DNA of 7,157 nucleotides from CAMBDR01 sp046597185 (GCA_046597185.1 JBKJLF010000250.1:1-7157); one strand, 5' to 3'; counted from the first letter of the stretch, positions 1 to 5,711 are shown. Notes: generated by a model from the letters alone, not told the origin. A program made the numbers and translations.

Positions 1-2169
1 TCTTGCAACCAGATGCGCAACAATCTGGTAATTGCCTGGAATACCGTCATCGAAAATGCCATCGGTGGTGGCGGCAATGACTTCCTGAGCGGGAATGCCG
101 CCAACAATCGGCTCGAAGGTGGCAGTGGCAACGATACGCTAAGCGGTGGCGACGGCAACGATGTATTGCAAGGCGGCAGCGGCAACGACGTGCTGTATGG
201 CGGCGACGGTAGCGACGTGGCACTGTATCCAGGTAACGCTGCCAATTACAGCGTCAGCTTCAATGCGGCAAACGGCAGTTGGAGCGTGACCAGCGCGGCG
301 GAGGGTAGCGACATCCTGAACGGCGTCGAATTCCTGCAGTTTGGCGACCAGCTCAGGCCCCTGACCTCGCCTGCCGCACTCGATGCCACCGCCCCCCTAC
401 TGCAGTCAGTCTCGCCAGCCAACGCCAATGGCGCAGTATCACCGAACGCCCACTTGGTACTGCAATTATCCGAAGCCGTGCGGGCCGGCAGCGGCAATAT
501 CACCATTTACACGCAAGATGGCAACATCGCGCGCCAGATTGACATCAACGATCGCAGCCAGGTGCAGTTTGCCGACAATGTGATCACGCTGACGCCCACG
601 CACCCGCTACGTGCAGGCAAGGAATACCACATTGAAATTGGCAACAGCGCGATTCGGGATCTGGCGGGCAACGCCTTTGCCGGACTCAATGGCCTCAGTG
701 GCAACAGCGGTGCCTGGCATTTCAGCGTGGTTAATGCCAGCACACCGGACGACTTTTCAGCAAATACCGACACCAACGGCACCATCCAGGTCAATGGTGC
801 CAACGCGATGGGTGCCATCAATTCGGTGAATGACAAAGACATGTTCGCGGTCAAGCTGGAAGCGGGTACCACCTACACCTTTGACCTGATCCGCGATCGT
901 GGCAGTATGCTTGACCCGCAATTGCAACTGTATGGCAACAAGCTGGAACTGATCAAATCCGACGACAACGGTAGCGGTAGCCATTCCCAAATCATCTATA
1001 AGGCAGCACTGAGCGGCACCTTTTATCTGGGTGCGATGGATTATGGCGATGGCACGGGTGCTTACCGGCTAATAGCCAGAGTGGTAACGCATGCCCCCGG
1101 CAGCACCGACTACCTGACAACAGATGGGGTGGCTGGCCTGAGCGCGGATCAGTTGGCGCAGGCCGTGCCACTGAGTTTTTCCGCCTACTTCCAGCCGGAT
1201 CAACCTGCGGACAATATCGCTGTCAGCGAAGGCAACGAAGTCGATGCCAATACCCACGCCATCGTCCGGTTTGAAGCAGTTGCTGGTGCCACCTATGATT
1301 TTTGGTCGATCAGCCAGCAGGACCCACAGCAACTGACCGTGTATGACAACAAAGGCAGCCCCATTGTGCTCAATACGGAAGAGGATGACCCCCAGAATAT
1401 TCAGCTCAATGATGGCGGCGTCTATGCGCGGGATTCCATCACCGAATGGCATGCCCCGTACAGCGGCACCTATTACGTCAATGCGGGCTGGCAGCAAAAC
1501 GACTTTTACCCATACCATGGCGTGGCGGTGTATGAGAACCTGAGCACTGCCCTGCCCGGCGATTCCCGCATCAGCGGCACTGACAAGAACGAAATTTTCG
1601 ACACGGGCGATGGCAATGACAGCATTGATGGCGGTGGCGGAATCGATACGTTGCTCAGCAGCGCAAGCCGTGCCAACGCCACCGTGGTACGCACCGATAG
1701 CGGCTGGCAACTCAGTTCCAGGTACGATGGCCTTGAAACCCTCAGCCATATTGAACGCATCGCATTTTCCAACAGCACGCTGGCGCTGGATATCGACGGC
1801 AATGCCGGGCAAGCCTATCGGGTATATCAGGCCGCCTTCAATCGCACGCCGGACAATAACGGCCTGAAATACTGGATTGACACGATGGACCATGGGGCCA
1901 GCCTGCATGACGTGGCCAGCGGATTCATCAACAGTGCCGAGTTTCAATCGCTATACGGCAGCAATCCCACCAATGCGCAGTTTGTCACCCGGCTGTACAG
2001 CAATGTGCTGCACCGCGCACCCGATGCCGGTGGCTACCAATATTGGCTCGAAGTGCTCGACCAAAACCGCATCAGCAAAATCGATACGCTGGTGTCGTTT
2101 TCCGAATCGACGGAAAATCAGGCCGGGGTGATTGGGGTGATCCAAAACGGGATTGAACTGTTTTCTTGA
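1..2169 (+). CDS. Secreted RTX protein with DUF4214 tail (C-terminal part, 5' end outside window)
   Basis: The reading frame is open from base 1, so the start lies upstream; the ATG at 13 is probably internal. Residues 1-20 from that ATG (NNLVIAWNTVIENAIGG) match the linker that precedes RTX repeats in serralysin-type (peptidase M10) proteins, so a protease or other catalytic domain may lie upstream, but no HExxH motif is visible here. Domains from the ATG: calcium-binding GGxGxD nonapeptides at about 18-68, four of them at exact nine-residue spacing; an RTX-associated beta stretch to about 112; an SbsA/Big_5-like Ig domain at 125-240; two PPC-like beta domains at about 247-355 and 395-510; a second short RTX cluster at 521-547; and DUF4214 at about 598-715 (YQAAFNRTPD, then LYSNVLHRAPD). 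The family is exported by type I secretion using an uncleaved C-terminal signal. It acts outside the cell, folding on calcium. A GC hairpin follows the stop. Confidence 0.9.
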   Translation, partial: SCNQMRNNLVIAWNTVIENAIGGGGNDFLSGNAANNRLEGGSGNDTLSGGDGNDVLQGGSGNDVLYGGDGSDVALYPGNAANYSVSFNAANGSWSVTSAAEGSDILNGVEFLQFGDQLRPLTSPAALDATAPLLQSVSPANANGAVSPNAHLVLQLSEAVRAGSGNITIYTQDGNIARQIDINDRSQVQFADNVITLTPTHPLRAGKEYHIEIGNSAIRDLAGNAFAGLNGLSGNSGAWHFSVVNASTPDDFSANTDTNGTIQVNGANAMGAINSVNDKDMFAVKLEAGTTYTFDLIRDRGSMLDPQLQLYGNKLELIKSDDNGSGSHSQIIYKAALSGTFYLGAMDYGDGTGAYRLIARVVTHAPGSTDYLTTDGVAGLSADQLAQAVPLSFSAYFQPDQPADNIAVSEGNEVDANTHAIVRFEAVAGATYDFWSISQQDPQQLTVYDNKGSPIVLNTEEDDPQNIQLNDGGVYARDSITEWHAPYSGTYYVNAGWQQNDFYPYHGVAVYENLSTALPGDSRISGTDKNEIFDTGDGNDSIDGGGGIDTLLSSASRANATVVRTDSGWQLSSRYDGLETLSHIERIAFSNSTLALDIDGNAGQAYRVYQAAFNRTPDNNGLKYWIDTMDHGASLHDVASGFINSAEFQSLYGSNPTNAQFVTRLYSNVLHRAPDAGGYQYWLEVLDQNRISKIDTLVSFSESTENQAGVIGVIQNGIELFS

Positions 2170-2181
2170 ACCTGATGCGGC

Positions 2182-2197
2182 GCGCCAAGCGTGGCGC
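2182..2197 (+). terminator. GC-rich hairpin after the RTX gene, possible terminator
   Basis: GCGCCA (2182-2187) and TGGCGC (2192-2197) form a perfect 6-bp stem with a 4-base loop, 12 bases after the RTX stop codon. No T-run follows, so it would be a weak intrinsic terminator at best. The nearby repeat B hairpin may share this role between the two converging genes. Confidence 0.3.
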
Positions 2198-2220
2198 AGG
2201 GTCGCGCACTGCGGGTCGGG

Positions 2221-2291
2221 AAATTTGCGCTGATTCAAGCGTCATGCCCAAGTCTCAGCTTGCTTGGGATTGGGCTTGGGCTGTATGCCGA
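2221..2291. repeat. Repeat B, copy 1 (hairpin-forming dispersed repeat)
   Basis: Bases 2221-2266 are identical over 46 bp to 3283-3328. After a short insertion in this copy (about 6 bp), a further 18 bp (2274-2291) match 3330-3347. Inside is the inverted pair GCCCAAG (2246-2252) / CTTGGGC (2275-2281). The repeat sits just beyond the stop codon of the hydrolase pseudogene on the - strand, as copy 2 does for the DUF2867 gene. It may act as a 3' mRNA stabiliser or terminator, or mark the end of a mobile module. No T-run supports standard intrinsic termination. Confidence 0.85.
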
Positions 2292-2306
2292 TGGTTGGGC
2301 CGATGG

Positions 2307-2944
2307 CTATAAATGGGCATGAAAATGCGCTGCCAGCGCATCGGTTGCGGTGCTAACCAACTCTGGCGAATCGTAAAACTCGGTTTGAGACTTTGCTGTC
2401 AGCCATAGCTCGGACTTTGGCCCGCCGAGGTTGGCAAAGAACTTACGCGCCCATGCAGGGGACAAAGCATTTTCGGCGTGCACCATGAGCATGGGAACCA
2501 CGATGCGTGACGCCGCAGCTTGCACATCAAAAGGCAGAAAATGCTCGCGGGACATGACAGCGAAGGCATTGCGATAATTCGGCACTGCCGCACGGGCTGT
2601 GCCATAGTAGTTTGCGGCGTCCTCTGTTGTCATCGCTGCGTCGCCCTCACGCGCGGCCGCCGGCACGGTGATGACTTCGCCCGTGGCTTCGTAATGCAGT
2701 CTGGCTTGAATACCTTGGTCTATTTTGGCCTGGAACCCGGCGAGGTCGCTGTGACGCATGGCATCCGGGTCGCGGCAATACCGCGCTGCGCCAAAGCCGA
2801 CGCATAAACCCCTGTAACTTGTTCTTTAACACTGGTCATTGGCCCACCCACGACCACTGCGGGAAAAGGAGCCGCGCCTGCAGGGCGATAGAGATTGCCA
2901 ACGACACGTGCATTGCCCACATTGAGAAAGATACGCTGGAACAT
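2307..2944 (-). pseudogene. Alpha/beta hydrolase with central deletion and frame change
   Basis: Two - strand fragments belong to one gene. The N-terminal part starts at ATG 2944, with AGGAG at 2950-2954 as ribosome site, and reads MFQRIFLNVGNARVVGNLYRP, then ALAQRGIAA, typical of the first strands of a YcjY/dienelactone-hydrolase-like alpha/beta hydrolase. It then leaves the family pattern and stops at 2720. The C-terminal part (about 150 codons, 2307-2759, another frame) reads SAGFQ-like SDLAGFQAKIDQGIQAR, then VHAENALSPAWARKFF and EFYDSPELV, matching the last third of the same family. The stretch that should carry the nucleophile elbow (GxSxG or GxCxG) is absent: the two parts give about 210 codons, where such proteins usually have somewhat over 300. 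The likely cause is an internal out-of-frame deletion near 2750-2770. The product would be catalytically dead. The gene is driven from repeat A copy 1 and followed by repeat B copy 1. Confidence 0.8.
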
Positions 2945-2949
2945 TGGAT

Positions 2950-2954
2950 CTCCT
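2950..2954 (-). promoter_or_regulatory. Ribosome binding site of the hydrolase pseudogene
   Basis: AGGAG on the - strand lies 5 bases before ATG 2944. It decides the start: the reading frame stays open upstream through the hexamer repeat tract up to 3151, but that extension encodes a low-complexity Cys-Val/Phe-Val peptide and has no such site. Confidence 0.7.
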
Positions 2955-2993
2955 GGATAAGGATGTGCTAACAGGCCTAAGGAATAGCGTTTA

Positions 2994-3069
2994 TCTGCCG
3001 CATCAGAAACGAAAACGAAAACGCAAACGAAAACGCAAACGCAAACGCAAACGCAAAAGCGACGGCAGA
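2994..3069 (-). promoter_or_regulatory. Inverted repeat enclosing the hexamer tract (leader stem-loop)
   Basis: TCTGCCG at 2994-3000 and CGGCAGA at 3063-3069 are perfect complements (7 bp) and enclose the hexamer tract. In RNA from the - strand they would form a stem whose 5' arm lies at the expected transcript start. The same pair is kept, extended to 9 bp, in copy 2 despite a different loop. Confidence 0.55.
3007..3060. repeat. Hexanucleotide tract AAACG(A/C), nine units
   Basis: Nine consecutive 6-bp units on the + strand: mostly AAACGC, with three AAACGA and a final AAAAGC. On the - strand, which is the transcribed sense strand, this reads as GCGTTT-type repeats in the leader of the hydrolase gene. 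Six-base units keep any reading frame, so length change would alter leader size but not frame. Confidence 0.95.
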
Positions 3070-3075
3070 CAGGGG

Positions 3076-3086
3076 ATTGTATAACA
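3076..3086 (-). promoter_or_regulatory. Extended -10 promoter in repeat A copy 1
   Basis: The - strand reads TGTTATACAAT, a TGnTATAnn-type extended -10 element. No good -35 hexamer lies at 17 bases, which fits an extended -10 promoter. Transcription would start near 3070 and give a leader of about 125 bases before ATG 2944. The same 11 bases recur in copy 2. Confidence 0.5.
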
Positions 3087-3244
3087 GCCGAGGAAACAAG
3101 CGCCTGCAAATAGCAGTATTTCGCAACACAATTGGTAAGAATGCGGCGCAAGGCGCGATTTGTGGTGTTTGTTCAACAGGTGGTTTGTGGCGGTTAGATG
3201 TCTTCAGTTAAGGTCGCCAGCACAACGATGTAAATATATACTTG

Positions 3245-3264
3245 TACAAAATGCTTATTTTGTA
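3245..3264. promoter_or_regulatory. AT-rich perfect inverted repeat
   Basis: TACAAAAT (3245-3252) and ATTTTGTA (3257-3264) form an 8-bp perfect inverted repeat with loop GCTT, within a markedly AT-rich stretch from about 3229 between repeat A copy 1 and repeat B copy 2. It could be an operator or a small hairpin. The rest of the gene-free stretch 2945-3369 is filled by repeat A copy 1 and repeat B copy 2. Confidence 0.45.
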
Positions 3265-3282
3265 TAGCCTTACCGGCGCGGA

Positions 3283-3347
3283 AAATTTGCGCTGATTCAA
3301 GCGTCATGCCCAAGTCTCAGCTTGCTTGCGCTTGGGCTGTATGCCGA
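3283..3347. repeat. Repeat B, copy 2 (hairpin-forming dispersed repeat)
   Basis: The first 46 bp are identical to 2221-2266, and 3330-3347 match 2274-2291. The inverted pair GCCCAAG (3308-3314) / CTTGGGC (3331-3337) has a 16-base loop. It lies 22 bases beyond the stop of the DUF2867 gene on the - strand, the same place copy 1 holds after the hydrolase. Confidence 0.85.
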
Positions 3348-3369
3348 GGTTTGCCTCTCGATTGAAGGA

Positions 3370-3897
3370 TTAGAGCGCATTGCCGACAGAGCGAACCATG
3401 GCGCGGACAATGATTCGATGTGATGGCGCAACCGGAAGCATGTACAGGCGGCCAAGCCAGTTCTTCACATGTACCACGGTTGTGACCGTCACCACGGTAG
3501 CACCGCCCTCACCTTCCACTCGTTTGTGAACCGAAACCACGACGTTGAGGTGTTTGTCTTGGTCCCCAAGTAGCACTTCGTCGGCAGCGCGGGAGATGAT
3601 CGTGAAGATGCCTACCCGGTCGCCCGGCCCGTAGTCGGCTTCGCTCTTGTCTGCATCAATTTGCGACATGCCACCCAAGTTTTTCAAGCCGAACATGGAT
3701 ACCACGAAATTGCGCATGGCCATGAGTCGCTCGACCCAGCGCGGTGTTTTTCTTGCCACGCGCAGAAACTGACCAAGCGCGTCCAGATTCGGCTGTGCTG
3801 CGCGTATCGCCCAGGCGTCGTGAAAGTACGCGCCCGGAAGCAGGGCCGCGATCTCGCTCGTGCCCGGCGCGGTGGATTTGGTGGGGTTGTTGTTCAT
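3370..3897 (-). CDS. DUF2867 family protein
   Basis: From ATG 3897 (MNNNPTKSTAPGTSEIAALLPGAYFHDAW) the product is 175 residues, close to the usual size of DUF2867 (PF11066) proteins. Family hallmarks are visible: LLPGAYFHDAW near the start, TPRWVERLMAMRN, FGLKNLGG, the GDRVGIF segment, LLGDQDKHLNV, and the C-terminal VHVKNWLGRLYMLPVAPSHRIIV. The family is found alone or fused to NAD-binding epimerase-like domains and has no firm biochemical role. The frame is open to 4020. ATG 3909 is an alternative start that overlaps the EamA stop as ATGGTAG. Neither start has a clear Shine-Dalgarno site, so translational coupling to the upstream transporter is likely. Repeat B copy 2 follows the stop. The gene looks intact, unlike its neighbours. 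Confidence 0.8.
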   Translation of the reverse strand: MNNNPTKSTAPGTSEIAALLPGAYFHDAWAIRAAQPNLDALGQFLRVARKTPRWVERLMAMRNFVVSMFGLKNLGGMSQIDADKSEADYGPGDRVGIFTIISRAADEVLLGDQDKHLNVVVSVHKRVEGEGGATVVTVTTVVHVKNWLGRLYMLPVAPSHRIIVRAMVRSVGNAL

Positions 3898-3902
3898 GGG
3901 GT

Positions 3903-4622
3903 CTACCATTGCGAGGGGTTGGGCGTCATGTGGGCCATGCTGAAAATAGCGGCTGGCCATGAAAGTGGGCGATACAAGCCAAACAGCCCCATTGTCGCGG
4001 CCGCTACCACGGTCAGGCAAGCAGTGGCGGGGCCAGCGCCGAGCGCGATGGATATTCGACCGCTGACCATGGAAAAATTGGCGTAGAGAAGCGCCGAACC
4101 AATTGAGAAGGCAATACCGAGCAGCGTGTTACCCGAACTGCCGTTGGCGCTATTGGCACCGTATTGTGCGACCATGAGCACCGTTCCGACGATGGCCCCT
4201 GTGAGCACCAGTAAAAGCCCAGAATCGGCGCGTTCTTGTCGCCTGGCGAGAGCCAATGCCGTAACGATTACGGGTGGCAGGCACAAGGCAATCAAGGTCG
4301 GTATCGCTGCCCCCATCTGTTCGATGCCGAGGAACCACAGCATAACGTAGCCGGCCATGGCCACGCCGGCCAGGAGCACGGTTCCGACCAATGGCCGTAG
4401 TCGCGCCCAGGAGATGCGCCGGCCAAAGACAGCCAGGAGCACAACTGCACCCACGACGAAACGCCAGAATGAGATGTTACCAGGTGTAAAGCCATGTCGT
4501 TCAACCAGAACGCTGACAACCAGGGCACCCGTGCCCCACAGCACGCCGGCACCGCAAGCGGCGACGAATGCCAAACCGGTGGATGAGGAAGCCGGACGCG
4601 ACACTGTTGTGTGGTTGACCAT
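3903..4622 (-). CDS. DMT-superfamily EamA transporter, C-terminally truncated
   Basis: This 239-residue hydrophobic protein has the pattern of EamA drug/metabolite transporters: CGAGVLWGTGALVV in helix 1, FWRFVVGAVVLL in helix 2, the AGVAMAGYVMLWFLGIEQMGAAIP segment split over helices 3-4, and a second repeat beginning near GIAFSIGSALLYANFSMVSGR. I count about seven membrane segments (roughly 16-38, 50-66, 78-98, 101-125, 133-153, 163-185, 192-215). The family normally has ten and about 290-300 residues. After PLSWPAA the sequence leaves the family and stops, so the last EamA-repeat helices are gone, probably by a deletion that joined it to the DUF2867 gene. The start ATG 4622 lies 11 bases from repeat A copy 2 and has only a weak ribosome site. 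Transport function is doubtful. Confidence 0.8.
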   Translation of the reverse strand: MVNHTTVSRPASSSTGLAFVAACGAGVLWGTGALVVSVLVERHGFTPGNISFWRFVVGAVVLLAVFGRRISWARLRPLVGTVLLAGVAMAGYVMLWFLGIEQMGAAIPTLIALCLPPVIVTALALARRQERADSGLLLVLTGAIVGTVLMVAQYGANSANGSSGNTLLGIAFSIGSALLYANFSMVSGRISIALGAGPATACLTVVAAATMGLFGLYRPLSWPAAIFSMAHMTPNPSQW

Positions 4623-4652
4623 TGCTGTATGACGCCTAAGGAATAGGATTTA

Positions 4653-4771
4653 TCTGCCGCCCGCCAAACGCAAAAGCAAACGCAAAAGCAAACGCAAACG
4701 CAAACGCGAGCCGCGCAGCAATTGAAACAAATAAACCAGGTTAAACTTAACCGCCGGCAAGCGGCGGCAGA
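4653..4771 (-). promoter_or_regulatory. Inverted repeat enclosing the hexamer tract, copy 2
   Basis: TCTGCCGCC (4653-4661) and GGCGGCAGA (4763-4771) are perfect 9-bp complements enclosing the hexamers and the extra 55 bp. The pairing is kept relative to copy 1 although the loop differs (101 versus 62 bases), which favours a selected RNA or DNA structure. Confidence 0.55.
4666..4707. repeat. Hexanucleotide tract AAACGC/AAAAGC, seven units
   Basis: Seven consecutive 6-bp units on the + strand: AAACGC and AAAAGC alternate for the first four, then three AAACGC. Unit number and variant order differ from copy 1 (nine units, with AAACGA variants), so the tract changes faster than the conserved flanks. 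Confidence 0.95.
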
Positions 4772-4777
4772 CAGGGG

Positions 4778-4788
4778 ATTGTATAACA
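4778..4788 (-). promoter_or_regulatory. Extended -10 promoter in repeat A copy 2
   Basis: TGTTATACAAT on the - strand, identical to copy 1. The expected start is near 4771, so the transcript would begin at the 5' arm of the stem and run about 150 bases before the EamA start codon. Confidence 0.5.
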
Positions 4789-4920
4789 GTCGATGGGGAA
4801 TTACGCCTGCAAATAGCAGTATTTTGCAACACAATTGGTAGAAAGGCAGCGAAAGGTACGATTTGTGGCGTTTGTTCAACGGGTGGCTTGGGGCGATTTT
4901 GAATAGATATCATTGCCCAG

Positions 4921-5277
4921 TTATGCATTGACCGGCTCACCCAACTCTTTACGTAATAAAAGCTCAATTTTTTTAATGCACGACGTATCAGTAGCGAAAT
5001 TTACTTTTATTCTCATGCCATTATTTAGCCAGACGACAAATTCACGATGACTGATCGAATATTTAATCGCTTCAGCGCCACCATCATAATCATTTCCATC
5101 GCACCATTTACAGCCTATACTGGTCGGTGGAAATTCATAGTTTATCGAAAGACAAAGTGAACATGACGTTGGATTGAGTGGATCATCATCTGGATTTTCC
5201 TCAAAGTGAACTTGAACAATGTCACCATCAAGTGCCTCTTCGTAGCTTACGGACTTTGCTTCAAATTCCAGATTCAT
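4921..5277 (-). CDS. Small acidic protein, possibly Imm10-like immunity protein
   Basis: 118 residues, starting at ATG 5277 with AAGG six bases upstream. No signal peptide or membrane segment is visible. The overall pattern resembles the Imm10 immunity family (PF15588): an N-terminal beta strand EFEAKSVSYEE, then a short strand VQVHFEENPDD, a middle glycine-containing part GNDYDGGAEAIKYSI, a strand pair EFVVWLNNGMRIKVNF, and a final helix KKIELLLRKEL. Such proteins bind and block a cognate polymorphic toxin in the cytoplasm. This assignment is by eye and tentative. The gene is richer in A and T than the transporter and hydrolase genes, suggesting separate acquisition. A coding remnant that could be a toxin tail ends 3 bases upstream. 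Repeat A copy 2 begins 25 bases downstream. Confidence 0.6.
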   Translation of the reverse strand: MNLEFEAKSVSYEEALDGDIVQVHFEENPDDDPLNPTSCSLCLSINYEFPPTSIGCKWCDGNDYDGGAEAIKYSISHREFVVWLNNGMRIKVNFATDTSCIKKIELLLRKELGEPVNA

Positions 5278-5280
5278 TTT

Positions 5281-5355
5281 TTACCTTGATAAATAATGTT
5301 GCCTCGCCGAGTCAAGGCGCTGTTTGGCAAGTTCTGCTTCACGAGGGTAGTCTCC
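5281..5355 (-). pseudogene. Remnant of a coding C-terminus, possibly a polymorphic toxin tail
   Basis: Between the two small genes the - strand reads GDYPREAELAKQRLDSARQH, then YLSR and TAA (stop 5281-5283). The charged, helical composition looks like the end of a real protein. It is in a different frame from the 5355-5702 gene, and no start codon with ribosome site precedes it. Placement three bases before an immunity-like gene is what a leftover toxin C-terminus would show. The assignment is inference from composition and position; chance reading of intergenic DNA is possible over 24 codons. Confidence 0.35.
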
Positions 5356-5702
5356 TACTCCTCGCGCCACTCGACGTGAACATTTCCCTCTCGCATGCCA
5401 CAGACCATGATGACCCGTCGATCCATTGGATAGCGTTCCGCCTTTGCTTGCCGCACTGTTTCGATTAGCGCCTCAGCATCCTGTGACCGAAATTCCGACC
5501 AGAAGTCGGGATTATCGCGTGAGAAAACCATTAACAGCTTGTTGTAGTCTTTCGGGTCGAGGCCCAATGCCCTGTTCCACGCGACATGGGCCAACAAGAG
5601 TGCCGCGTGCGCAGCTTCGGAAGATGGCACGCGGGTTGGATCGCGAAAAATCAACAGCGCCAGGTTCTTCATAATCGCCGACATTTTCAAAGCTTGGTTC
5701 AT
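5355..5702 (-). CDS. Hypothetical protein, 115 residues
   Basis: I do not recognise the family. The start ATG 5702 is chosen because GGAGG (5712-5716) lies 9 bases upstream. An overlapping ATG six bases earlier, in another frame, is too close to that site. The product appears soluble and alpha-rich: an N-terminal hydrophobic helix (MKNLALLIF), a helix SSEAAHAALLLAHVAWNRAL, a middle DYNKLLMVFSRDNPDFWSEF, a helix QDAEALIETVRQAKAERYP, and a terminal strand pair RRVIMVCGMREGNVHVEW. There is no signal peptide. Size and setting next to an immunity-like gene would suit an accessory or immunity-type protein, but nothing in the sequence proves it. Confidence 0.7.
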   Translation of the reverse strand: MNQALKMSAIMKNLALLIFRDPTRVPSSEAAHAALLLAHVAWNRALGLDPKDYNKLLMVFSRDNPDFWSEFRSQDAEALIETVRQAKAERYPMDRRVIMVCGMREGNVHVEWREE

Positions 5703-5711
5703 TTGTCATAT

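Larger units (their letters stand above)
2975..3192 (-). repeat. Repeat A, copy 1 (promoter plus hexamer leader module)
   Basis: This stretch aligns with 4634-4895. Conserved blocks on the + strand are GCCTAAGGAATAG, then TTTATCTGCCG, the hexamer tract, a 25-bp identical block at 3063-3087, CCTGCAAATAGCAGTATTT, CAACACAATTGGTA and GATTTGTGG. Both copies lie directly upstream of the start codon of a - strand gene and in the same orientation to it. The copies differ in the hexamer tract and by an extra stretch of about 55 bp in copy 2. I do not recognise it as a known insertion sequence or integron site. Confidence 0.85.
4634..4895 (-). repeat. Repeat A, copy 2 (promoter plus hexamer leader module)
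   Basis: Second copy of the module at 2975-3192, in the same orientation and again immediately upstream of a - strand start codon (EamA, ATG 4622). It carries an extra segment of about 55 bp (4708-4762) between the hexamers and the conserved promoter block. That insert includes GGTTAA/TTAACC and a CCGCCG/CGGCGG hairpin (4751-4756 with 4762-4767). The promoter block 4765-4789 is identical to 3063-3087. It fills almost the whole gap 4623-4920. Confidence 0.85.

Noticed and set aside
1069..1947. Long open frame on the - strand inside the RTX gene (292 codons)
   Set aside because: It is antisense to a clearly recognisable RTX/DUF4214 protein. The composition is a by-product of the coding bias of the + strand and no domain is recognised.
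3007..3060. CRISPR-like array
   Set aside because: The 6-bp units are contiguous, without spacers, so this is a simple tandem repeat.
2945..3151. N-terminal extension of the hydrolase frame through the hexamer tract
   Set aside because: It encodes a low-complexity Cys-Val/Phe-Val peptide from the repeats. A proper AGGAG site stands before ATG 2944, and the matching extension in copy 2 is out of frame with EamA.
3661..4086. Open frames on the + strand opposite DUF2867 and EamA
   Set aside because: They lie antisense to recognised families and show no domain or ribosome site.
4650..4967. Open frames across repeat A copy 2 rich in Cys-Val or Arg-Leu
   Set aside because: They are readings of the AAACGC tract in different frames, lack ribosome sites and differ from the copy 1 reading except over the shared repeat.
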